Shown in pieces: positions 26,930 through 33,443 of a stretch of DNA of 64,000 nt (the first letter of the stretch is position 1; the number at the start of each line of letters is the position of its first letter). The DNA comes from DASRQK01 sp964401685 (GTDB taxonomy: Bacteria; Bacteroidota; Bacteroidia; Sphingobacteriales; Sphingobacteriaceae). The notes under the pieces are model-generated. The model made no database searches, had not been told where the DNA came from, and saw only the letters and a list, made by a program, of their open reading frames with translations. A program made the position numbers and the translations under genes. The stretch covers positions 83,018 through 147,017 of the forward strand of contig CAYNZH010000001.1 in assembly GCA_964401685.1 (NCBI GenBank). The letters run 5' to 3'.

Positions 26930-27641
26930 CGGGATGAATGATAAATATGGCTGGCCTCTTATGGAAATCTACGTTTAGCCGGCGCCAGGCACTTACGGGC
27001 TTAACAATGATCTGCTCAGTGGGGGACGTAAGGTCTGCGGCCACACACAGTAAAGTCGTAGGTAAGAGCACTTGTACAAGTTCTTTCAGAAGAGCATTGT
27101 TTCTGAATGGCGTTTCTATAAAGAGCTGGCTTTGCTTTTTCGCATAAGCTTCGTTCTCGAGCGCTTTTATTTCATGCTGCCTGCCTTTCTTATCAATAGG
27201 AATATACCCGTGGAATGCGAATTTCTGACCGTTGAAACCCGAGGCCATCAGGGCCAGAATCATAGAATTTGGGCCCACTAAAGGCACGACACGAATATTC
27301 CGGCGGTGAGCCTCTGCAACGACCTCACTTCCGGGATCCGCGATGGCAGGGCTGCCGGCATCGCTCATTAACCCCACATCGTTCCCCTCCTCGAGACTTC
27401 GAAACGCCCGCGCATAATCGAAGCGCTCGCGTGCATGCTTGCCATAATCATGGAAAACCAACTCACTCTGAGGGCGCTCAATGCCGGCGAGCTTTAGAAA
27501 TTTGCGTGCAGACTTTTCGCTTTCAACAATATACTCGTGGATCTCATTGATCGTGCGGGACAGGAAAGGAGTAAAAGATTGCTGCGCGGTTTCCTCCGCT
27601 AGCGGGACAGGTATCAAGAAAAGCCTTCCTTTAGTCTTCAT
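26913..27641 (-). CDS. SAM-dependent methyltransferase, RsmI-like (tetrapyrrole methylase fold)
   Basis: A 242-residue cytoplasmic protein of the RsmI/YraL branch of tetrapyrrole methylases. Conserved motifs are GRLFLIPVPL at the start, GLMSDAGSPAIADPG, PLVGPNSMILALMASG and FIETPFRNN. RsmI proper methylates C1402 of 16S rRNA and has about 220-290 residues. Bacteroidota often carry both a full RsmI and this shorter paralogue, whose target is not established, so no gene symbol is given. Two exact -7 motifs lie upstream, at 27653-27646 and 27671-27664 on the minus strand. Confidence 0.85.
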   Translation of the reverse strand: MKTKGRLFLIPVPLAEETAQQSFTPFLSRTINEIHEYIVESEKSARKFLKLAGIERPQSELVFHDYGKHARERFDYARAFRSLEEGNDVGLMSDAGSPAIADPGSEVVAEAHRRNIRVVPLVGPNSMILALMASGFNGQKFAFHGYIPIDKKGRQHEIKALENEAYAKKQSQLFIETPFRNNALLKELVQVLLPTTLLCVAADLTSPTEQIIVKPVSAWRRLNVDFHKRPAIFIIHPGERHA

Positions 27642-27645
27642 TCTA

Positions 27646-27653
27646 CAAAATTA
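27646..27653 (-). promoter_or_regulatory. -7 element four nucleotides before an ATG (leaderless-type promoter)
   Basis: On the minus strand TAATTTTG ends 4 nt before the ATG at 27641. A second exact match, TAACTTTG at 27671-27664, lies 22 nt before the ATG and is the alternative promoter. Confidence 0.5.
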
Positions 27654-27668
27654 TCTTACAACACAAAG

Positions 27669-28358
27669 TTACGAAACTATTTTTCCATATTGATCCTCGA
27701 GGGATTCGCATCTAAGTATGGAAGACCGAAGTATTCTTGACACAGCAACAAATGCAAATGCATAAATAAGTGTCAGCAGGACAAAGAGTAAAGCCCACAA
27801 ATATTCTTGCAGATAGCCGAAAATTGCATCCGAATGAATGGCGAGTCTCAACAGAACTTGAAAAAAAACTATTGGGAAAATCACAGTAAAACCCAGGGCG
27901 ACTTTGGTCATCAGGGTGTTGCGATATTTCTTAAGCTTTCGCCAGAATCGCGCATACAGACCCACGTGCGCAAGTATAAAAATTATCACCAACGAAAGGA
28001 GGATAAGGTTACGTGGCAGGAGCCGATACGCTTGAAAGCAAAGAATTCCAAAACCCATAACAGTCAAAAAATGGGGAAATTTGATCCAGTTTTTCCATTC
28101 CGCCTTTACTTCCTGTCGGAGGGATTGCGTCATCCGCTTGCGGACTTGTTCTTCTATACGCAAGAAACCGTGTACACCAAGCCCAGCGTGCACGGAATGA
28201 AGCGCTTGTTCGAACGTCATTCCGGGGTTTTCACGCATCAAACTTTGGATTTCCGGAACAATCATGTCCAGCAGCTCGTACTGTAAATCGGTTTCTAAAA
28301 ATCCGCGCTTACGGATAAAGTTTATGATTTCGTTGAGTTGGTCTTGACGTATTTCCAT
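27669..28358 (-). CDS. membrane protein of unknown function with N-terminal helical domain
   Basis: A 229-residue protein. Residues 1-90 are soluble and helical (MEIRQDQLNEIINFIRKRGF...), resembling the short helical domains found in front of membrane parts in HAAS/DUF1700-type proteins. About four transmembrane helices follow (residues of about 95-215). It starts directly after the phosphopantetheinyl transferase stop (adjacent bases), so the two are one transcription unit. I do not recognise a function. Confidence 0.75.
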   Translation of the reverse strand: MEIRQDQLNEIINFIRKRGFLETDLQYELLDMIVPEIQSLMRENPGMTFEQALHSVHAGLGVHGFLRIEEQVRKRMTQSLRQEVKAEWKNWIKFPHFLTVMGFGILCFQAYRLLPRNLILLSLVIIFILAHVGLYARFWRKLKKYRNTLMTKVALGFTVIFPIVFFQVLLRLAIHSDAIFGYLQEYLWALLFVLLTLIYAFAFVAVSRILRSSILRCESLEDQYGKIVS

Positions 28359-29021
28359 TTATAACTTTAGTTCTGCGGGCCACTCCTCGGTGACGTACCC
28401 AAGCATATATTCCTGAAATCGCTCGTAGTGAACTCTGAACGTGTGATTACGGTCCTCGGACTCTAGGCGTAGGCTCAACACGCCTTGATTTTGGTACTCA
28501 AAAGGCAAAATGGTCATATTTTCCCTGAAAGACACACCACGATTGCCCTGCAGCTTGTAGACCGCTTCCTTGGCGCACCAACAAGCATACAATTGAAGAA
28601 TCTCGTGTGCCGGGTCTATTAGCGCCAGCTCTTCGTCCTTCATAAACTTATTGGCGATTCGCAAGATTTTAGGCTTGATGAGCTCTAAATCTATACCTAC
28701 CTCACGGTTCGCACTCATCATTACGGACACATAGTCGAATGAATGGGTAAGAGAAATTTTATAGGGAAAGTTGGCCAGGTATGGCTTGCCGTTTTCGTCG
28801 GAAGGACAGTCAATATAGCCCGGAGTGTCCAGCATATGTCGCAGGAGAACACGGGTTGCTAACCAGTGAAGGGTTCTCTTTCCCTTATTAAGCTTGCTGA
28901 GAACCTCCTTTTCGCGCGCATCGAGCTGAAGCCTGGAAATCAGATCTTCGGCGGTTTCTTCAATCCGCCAGATCGCGAAACGTGTATCGTTGTCCAGTTC
29001 CCTTAAATAGACTAGTGCCAT
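28359..29021 (-). CDS. 4'-phosphopantetheinyl transferase (Sfp type)
   Basis: A 220-residue Sfp/AcpS-superfamily enzyme that moves phosphopantetheine from CoA to a carrier-protein serine. The magnesium/CoA motifs VGIDLELIKPK and WCAKEAVYKLQG are present, as is ISLTHSFDYV for the CoA-binding His region. Length fits the Sfp class rather than the 120-residue AcpS. No polyketide or nonribosomal peptide genes are in the window, so it may activate the fatty-acid ACP, which is common in Bacteroidota. It leads a two-gene unit with the membrane protein. Confidence 0.92.
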   Translation of the reverse strand: MALVYLRELDNDTRFAIWRIEETAEDLISRLQLDAREKEVLSKLNKGKRTLHWLATRVLLRHMLDTPGYIDCPSDENGKPYLANFPYKISLTHSFDYVSVMMSANREVGIDLELIKPKILRIANKFMKDEELALIDPAHEILQLYACWCAKEAVYKLQGNRGVSFRENMTILPFEYQNQGVLSLRLESEDRNHTFRVHYERFQEYMLGYVTEEWPAELKL

Positions 29022-29025
29022 AAAG

Positions 29026-29033
29026 CAAAGCTA
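29026..29033 (-). promoter_or_regulatory. -7 element four nucleotides before an ATG (leaderless-type promoter)
   Basis: TAGCTTTG on the minus strand ends 4 nt before the ATG at 29021 of the phosphopantetheinyl transferase gene. Confidence 0.55.
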
Positions 29034-29099
29034 ATTAAAAATGATAAGATTTTTTAGATCCCTTAATTTTTCCGAATATTGGCAATTAAATTAGAATAA

Positions 29100-29636
29100 A
29101 TGATTCTCTCAGACAAACGAATTTTAGAGGAAATAGAAAAAGGGACGATTGTTATTGAGCCTTTCGACCGCACGTGCTTGGGGACAAATTCCTATGATGT
29201 TCATCTCGGAAAGTATCTCGCGACCTATAGAGACAGGGAGCTGGACGCGAAAGCACACAATGAAATCGTGCATTTTGAAATTCCGACCGAAGGTTTTGTT
29301 TTGCAGCCAAATACGTTATATCTCGGTGTGACCCTGGAGTATACGGAAACTCATAGTCATGTGCCTTTTTTAGAGGGCAAATCAAGCACGGGGAGGCTGG
29401 GCATCGACATTCACGCCACTGCGGGTAAGGGCGATGTCGGATTTTGCAATACCTGGACCCTGGAGATTTCTGTCGCCCAACCCGTGCGAATCTACGCGGG
29501 TATGCCTATTGGACAGCTTATTTATTTTCACGTTGAGGGGGAGATTGAGGTCCTTTACAATACCAAAGGCAATGCCAAGTACAACCGCAAAACGACCCGC
29601 CCGGTCGAGAGCATGATGTGGAAAAACAAGTTTTAA
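29100..29636 (+). CDS. dcd: dCTP deaminase
   Basis: A 178-residue trimeric enzyme that deaminates dCTP to dUTP for thymidylate synthesis. The signature GKSSTGRLGIDIHATAGKGD carries the catalytic Ser/Arg/Glu environment, and the N-terminal MILSDKRILEEIEKGTIVIEPF and DRTCLGTNSYDV match the family. The C-terminal NRKTTRPV tail is short, as in bacterial Dcd rather than bifunctional DCD-DUT. A near-consensus -7 motif (TAAATTAG, 29087-29094) lies 5 nt before the ATG. It converges with prfB, with 5 bp between stops. Confidence 0.95.
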   Translation: MILSDKRILEEIEKGTIVIEPFDRTCLGTNSYDVHLGKYLATYRDRELDAKAHNEIVHFEIPTEGFVLQPNTLYLGVTLEYTETHSHVPFLEGKSSTGRLGIDIHATAGKGDVGFCNTWTLEISVAQPVRIYAGMPIGQLIYFHVEGEIEVLYNTKGNAKYNRKTTRPVESMMWKNKF

Positions 29637-29641
29637 CGGGT

Positions 29642-30722
29642 TTAGTCAAACTCCATCAAATAAGCCTTGAGGAATTCGTCGATCTCGCCATCAAGTACGG
29701 CCTGGGTATTAGACGTTTCAAGATTGGTCCTTAGGTCCTTGACTAGTTTATAGGGGTGAAGTACGTAGTTTCTGATCTGTGAGCCCCACTCAATTTTCCG
29801 TTTAGCGCCTTCGACGGCAGCGGTCGCCTCCTTTCTTTTGCGCATTTCGATCTCGTAAAGCTGAGATTTCAACAGCTGCATGGCGTTCATTTTGTTTTGA
29901 AGCTGAGATCTGGACTCCTGGTTTTTGATGATAATGCCCGTAGGTTTGTGATGCAGTCGCACCGCTGTCTCGACCTTGTTGACGTTCTGTCCGCCAGCAC
30001 CTCCAGCCCGGAACGTATCCCATTCGATTTCCGAATCCTTTACATCGATTTCTATATTATCATCGACAAGCGGATAAACGTAAACAGACGCAAAGGAGGT
30101 GTGTCTCTTTGCATTTGAGTCAAAAGGTGATATTCGGACCAAGCGATGCACACCGTTCTCTCCTTTGAGATAACCGTACGCAAAATCCCCAGAAAAACGC
30201 ATGGTCACCGTCTTTATACCAGCAACATCACCTGCCTGATAATCCTGTTCTATAACCTTGAACCCCCTGGATTCGCCCCACATCAGGTACATCCGCATCA
30301 AAATACTCGCCCAATCACAGCTTTCTGTCCCGCCGGCTCCGGACGTAATTTGCAAGATGGCGTCGAGCTGATCTTCTTCAGAATTTAGCATATTCTTGAA
30401 TTCCAGCTCCTCTACTTCCTTTTTTGCCAGTTCATACAGCTCTTGCGCATCCTTTTCACTGGCTTCTCCTTCGTGGAAAAAATCGAACATTACCGCAGCA
30501 TCTTCAACCGCAGCGTGCGCATCATCGTATTGAGTCACCCAAATTTTTAGGCTTTTTATCCCCTGCAGTATTTTTTCCGCGGCTTTGGAGTCGTCCCAGA
30601 AGCCCTCCTGCATGGTTAGCTCTTGCTGCTCTTCGACCTCTTTTTTTAGCTGATCGATGTCAAAGATACCTCCTCAGGGAAACTACTCTATCCCTCAAAT
30701 CCTGAATATTTTCTTTAGTCAT
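29642..30722 (-). CDS. prfB: peptide chain release factor 2, with programmed +1 frameshift
   Basis: RF2 reads UAA and UGA stop codons and releases the nascent chain. The long frame (30661 to 29642) lacks its natural start. A short upstream frame starts at the ATG at 30722, runs 20 codons, and meets an in-frame TGA at 30662-30660. The sequence AGGAGG-TAT-CTT-TGA-C is the classic RF2 autoregulatory slip site. Joined, the product is about 359 residues (family about 365), with the peptidyl-release motif GGQ in RAGGAGGQNVNKVETAV. The site makes RF2 synthesis fall when RF2 is abundant. A -7 motif (30735-30728) lies 5 nt before the ATG. Confidence 0.96.
30659..30674 (-). promoter_or_regulatory. RF2 programmed +1 frameshift site
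   Basis: On the minus strand the internal Shine-Dalgarno-like AGGAGG (30674-30669) is followed by the 3-nt spacer TAT and then CTT TGA C (30665-30659). The ribosome skips one base and resumes at GAC (30661-30659). The spacing of 3 nt is the canonical one. Confidence 0.95.
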
Positions 30723-30727
30723 AACGG

Positions 30728-30735
30728 CAAAGATA
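30728..30735 (-). promoter_or_regulatory. -7 element five nucleotides before an ATG (leaderless-type promoter)
   Basis: TATCTTTG on the minus strand ends 5 nt before the prfB ATG at 30722. Confidence 0.5.
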
Positions 30736-30749
30736 CGTTTATCTTGGAT

Positions 30750-31109
30750 TTAATCTGGTTTTTTCGTTCCAAAAAGTGAACCGAACAGCATTTCTATGGC
30801 TGCTACAATCAAGGCAAAGACCGCAGCCCACCAAAAATTGGATACTTCAAACTTTGAGCCCATAAAATAACCCGTAAGCTGTATCATCAGCACAGTGATT
30901 ATGAAGGAGATGAGTCCTAGTGTAAGTACATTTAAGGGAAAGGTGAAGATTCTCAAAATACTACCGATGGTGGCATTGACCAAGCCGATTATCAAGCCGG
31001 CTAAAACGGCCCAACCAAAGCCATCGACGTGTACTGCGGAATCCGGCAAAATGATTGCAGCCAAAAAGATGGCGAGTCCGGTGAGTAAGGTGTTGATAAC
31101 GAAACGCAT
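30750..31109 (-). CDS. phage-holin-4-family / YvlD-like membrane protein
   Basis: A 119-residue protein with four predicted transmembrane helices. The start MRFVINTLLTGLAIFLAAIIL and the motif GLIIGLVNATIGSILRIFTFPLNVLTLGL match PF04020 (phage holin superfamily IV, YvlD). Despite the name, chromosomal members are not tied to phage lysis and have been linked to envelope stress in some bacteria. It is 27 bp upstream of prfB on the same strand and may be cotranscribed, although prfB has its own promoter motif. Confidence 0.88.
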   Translation of the reverse strand: MRFVINTLLTGLAIFLAAIILPDSAVHVDGFGWAVLAGLIIGLVNATIGSILRIFTFPLNVLTLGLISFIITVLMIQLTGYFMGSKFEVSNFWWAAVFALIVAAIEMLFGSLFGTKKPD

Positions 31110-31232
31110 AATACTATATTTTAGGGGTGAATAAAGATATTTATAGTTCCTTTGTCAAATATACAGCAAATCTTTTTCAAACATAAAAGATTTTGCTTTG
31201 TTTTTTATCTGAAAAATTAGTATATTTAAAAG

Positions 31233-31756
31233 ATGGGAAAGAAAAAAACGTTGATCATAGGTGCCAGCACCAATCCGGGGCGATATTCTTATTTAGCCGC
31301 TCACAGGCTAACCCAGGCAGGCCATCCGGTCGTTAATATTGGCTTGAGGGCCCAGGGAGAGGTAGCCGGTGAGCCAATTCTGGAAAAGGGTGAGCCTATG
31401 AACGATATAGACACGATCACGTTGTATANNNNNNNNNNNNNNNNNNNNNNNNNNNNNNNNNNNNNNNNNNNNNNNNNNNNNNNNNNNNNNNNNNNNNNNN
31501 NNNNNNNNNNNNNNNNNNNNNNNNNNNNCCAATTCTGGAAAAGGGTGAGCCTATGAACGATATAGACACGATCACGTTGTATATAGGGCCTCAGAACCAA
31601 CCTGCATACTACGATTATATTATGGAAACCAAACCCAAGCGCATTATCTTTAATCCCGGCACCGAAAATCCAGAGTTGATGAAGCAGGCCAGACAAAATG
31701 GGATAGAGCCCGTCGTTGCATGCACGCTGGTCATGCTGAGCACGGGCGAATTTTAG
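31233..31756 (+). CDS. CoA-binding domain protein (YccU-like), split only by an assembly artefact
   Basis: A CoA-binding Rossmann-like protein (PF13380). The N-terminal MGKKKTLIIGASTNPGRYS and the C-terminal KPKRIIFNPGTENPELMK segments are typical. The scaffold shows 100 N (31429-31528) flanked by an exact 55-bp repeat (31374-31428 and 31529-31583). Removing one copy plus the Ns (155 nt) leaves 369 nt, exactly 122 codons and a stop, as expected for the family, so the gene is intact. Function is probably CoA-linked regulation; substrates are unknown. Its stop overlaps the converging lpxK stop by 4 bp. Confidence 0.88.
31374..31583. other. assembly gap with duplicated 55-bp flanks (not biological)
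   Basis: The two 55-bp flanks are identical and 100 N lie between them. Contig ends that overlap by exactly the k-mer length are a typical by-product of de Bruijn assembly, and 55 is a common k. The true sequence most likely contains this segment once. Confidence 0.9.
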
Positions 31757-32823
31757 ATTTTTGCTCTTTGCCGATATCCCTGGTAAAAATCGAGCACGGA
31801 TTTATCAAACAATTTTTGTCCTTCATCCTGAAACTCAAGGCTAATGGGGATATAGACCCAACTTGCTCGATCGCCTAAATGAGGAAATTTACTTTCCAGG
31901 CGTCGTGCGTCCTTCTCGGTGGTGAGAATCAGTTTTCTCTCAGACTTTATACTGTCGAATTTCCGGTGAATCTCATCAATATCTTTTTCCATAAAAGCAT
32001 AATGGTCAGCAAAGCTTAGGTGCTCTATTCGCGCGACTAAGGGCGTAATACGATTTTTGAGCGGAGTCGGGTTGGCGATCCCTGTGACTAGTAATACGGT
32101 AAAGTCTCCGAGGTCCGCGATCTGCAATTCAGAATCCGAGTCCCCTAGGCGCTTTATCGGCCGATATCTTATCGAAGAATAGAGTACTGGCGTGTCCTTG
32201 GTGCGCATTCTCAGTTTTCTTAGGATGTGGTTTTTTTCAGGCGCATTCAGATTTTCAGGGCATTTGGTCACGACCATGAGGTCTGCCCTTTGCCTTTCGG
32301 CCAAAAAATCTCGGAAATCCCCTGCGGGCAGTAGCAAGCGCGACCGAAAAAACTCATGATAGTCAAAAAGAAGGACAGAAAAATCGGGAGCGAGGTATCT
32401 GTGCTGGTAAGCATCGTCCAAAACAATTACGTCATGATCTCCCTCCAGTTGCTTCACTCCAAAAACCCTGTCTTCACAAACCGCAACTGTGATGTGAGGA
32501 AATTTAGTTTTGAGCTGCAGCGGCTCGTCGCCACTTTGACTAGCGGTATCCTGTGTTGCGACTTCCCTGTAACCCCGAGTATCTCGTCCATAGCCCCGAC
32601 TGAGTGTTGCGACCCGCAAGCCCTGTGAAAGCAGCAATTCCACCAAATATGCGACCATGGGGGTTTTGCCAGTGCCTCCCACTGCGAGATTTCCGACAAC
32701 GATTGTAGGAGTCCTCGCACGATAGACCTTAATCACCTCCAGATCAAACAGTCTGTTGCGGGCCCAGACCGCCGCCCCGTAGATCCAAGAAAGAGGTAGA
32801 AGTACTTTTCGAAGAGCTTTCAT
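31753..32823 (-). CDS. lpxK: tetraacyldisaccharide 4'-kinase
   Basis: LpxK phosphorylates the 4' position of the lipid A precursor at the inner membrane, so the cell makes lipopolysaccharide. The protein has about 356 residues. It begins with a hydrophobic anchor (MKALRKVLLPLSWIYGAAVW). The P-loop VGNLAVGGTGKTPM and the downstream GYGRDTRGY, DDAYQHRYL and FADHYAF motifs fit the family. The frame opens nine bases earlier, at a TTG (32832), but the ATG at 32823 is preceded by an exact -7 motif. Its stop overlaps the CoA-binding gene stop by 4 bp. A single-gene unit. Confidence 0.95.
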   Translation of the reverse strand: MKALRKVLLPLSWIYGAAVWARNRLFDLEVIKVYRARTPTIVVGNLAVGGTGKTPMVAYLVELLLSQGLRVATLSRGYGRDTRGYREVATQDTASQSGDEPLQLKTKFPHITVAVCEDRVFGVKQLEGDHDVIVLDDAYQHRYLAPDFSVLLFDYHEFFRSRLLLPAGDFRDFLAERQRADLMVVTKCPENLNAPEKNHILRKLRMRTKDTPVLYSSIRYRPIKRLGDSDSELQIADLGDFTVLLVTGIANPTPLKNRITPLVARIEHLSFADHYAFMEKDIDEIHRKFDSIKSERKLILTTEKDARRLESKFPHLGDRASWVYIPISLEFQDEGQKLFDKSVLDFYQGYRQRAKI

Positions 32824-32829
32824 CTCCTG

Positions 32830-32837
32830 CAAATATA
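32830..32837 (-). promoter_or_regulatory. -7 element six nucleotides before an ATG (leaderless-type promoter)
   Basis: TATATTTG on the minus strand is followed by CAGGAG and then the ATG at 32823 of lpxK. Confidence 0.5.
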
Positions 32838-32912
32838 AAAGATTTTACGTGACATGACCGGTTTGGTATGTGTTTTGCATTTTCATTGATCAGTATGACA
32901 AATAAAGGAGAA

Positions 32913-33443
32913 ATGATGAAAAATTTAATAATGACTACAGTTATGGCTGTCGCCCTACATGTGGGTGCAGTCGCGCAGCAAACAAATTCTGAGATCACGC
33001 CAAGGAACTCATGGATAAAAGCCGGTGCTGGCATAGGGGTACCCGTCGGTGGTATGTCAAATAAGTCTTCCGCAGCGCTGTCTTTGGACCTTAAGGGGCA
33101 GTTTCTTTCGACTCCGCATGTCGGGGTTGGAGTGGCCAGTGGCTATACGCATTATTTCCCAAAGGACGGAAATGAAAACTTTGGGTCTATCCCGGTAGGC
33201 CTGTTTGGTCGCTATTATGTAGCGCCAGAAGGATTTTTTATGGGGACGGATGTAGGCTATAGCTTCCAGACCGGGAGTGGCGTTAACAGTAACGGCGGCA
33301 TTTACGTGAAACCACAGATTGGCTATCACAACCGCCTTTGGAATGTGTTTGGCTATTACAACGGGATTTTCAGAGGCAGCCAAGAAGGAAGCCACATTCA
33401 ACATGTAGGTCTAGGCTTTACCTATAACATTATGTTTAACTAA
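32913..33443 (+). CDS. small outer-membrane beta-barrel protein
   Basis: About 176 residues with a signal peptide (MMKNLIMTTVMAVALHVGAVAQQ). The mature part is a Gly/Tyr-rich barrel (GAGIGVPVGGMSN ... GVGVASGYTHYFP ... HIQHVGLGFTYNIMFN) with a C-terminal aromatic. A clear Shine-Dalgarno AGGAG sits 2-6 nt before ATGATG at 32913/32916, which is unusual in this phylum and decides the start over the frame that opens at 32868. Function unknown. Its stop overlaps the uvrA stop region by 8 bp (convergent). Confidence 0.78.
   Translation: MMKNLIMTTVMAVALHVGAVAQQTNSEITPRNSWIKAGAGIGVPVGGMSNKSSAALSLDLKGQFLSTPHVGVGVASGYTHYFPKDGNENFGSIPVGLFGRYYVAPEGFFMGTDVGYSFQTGSGVNSNGGIYVKPQIGYHNRLWNVFGYYNGIFRGSQEGSHIQHVGLGFTYNIMFN

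Noticed and set aside
30750..31109. Holin-family proteins (also at 43618-44004) as evidence for a prophage
   Set aside because: No other phage genes, integrase or att-like repeats are nearby; both families are common chromosomal membrane proteins.
31160..31232. AT-rich hairpin AAATCTTTT / AAAAGATTT upstream of the CoA-binding gene
   Set aside because: Only A/T pairs with one G-C; such stems are frequent by chance in AT-rich spacers and no T-run follows directly.
31374..31583. 55-bp direct repeat as a real duplication or recombination site
   Set aside because: Collapsing it restores an intact gene, and the repeat length equals a common assembler k-mer; an artefact is far more likely.
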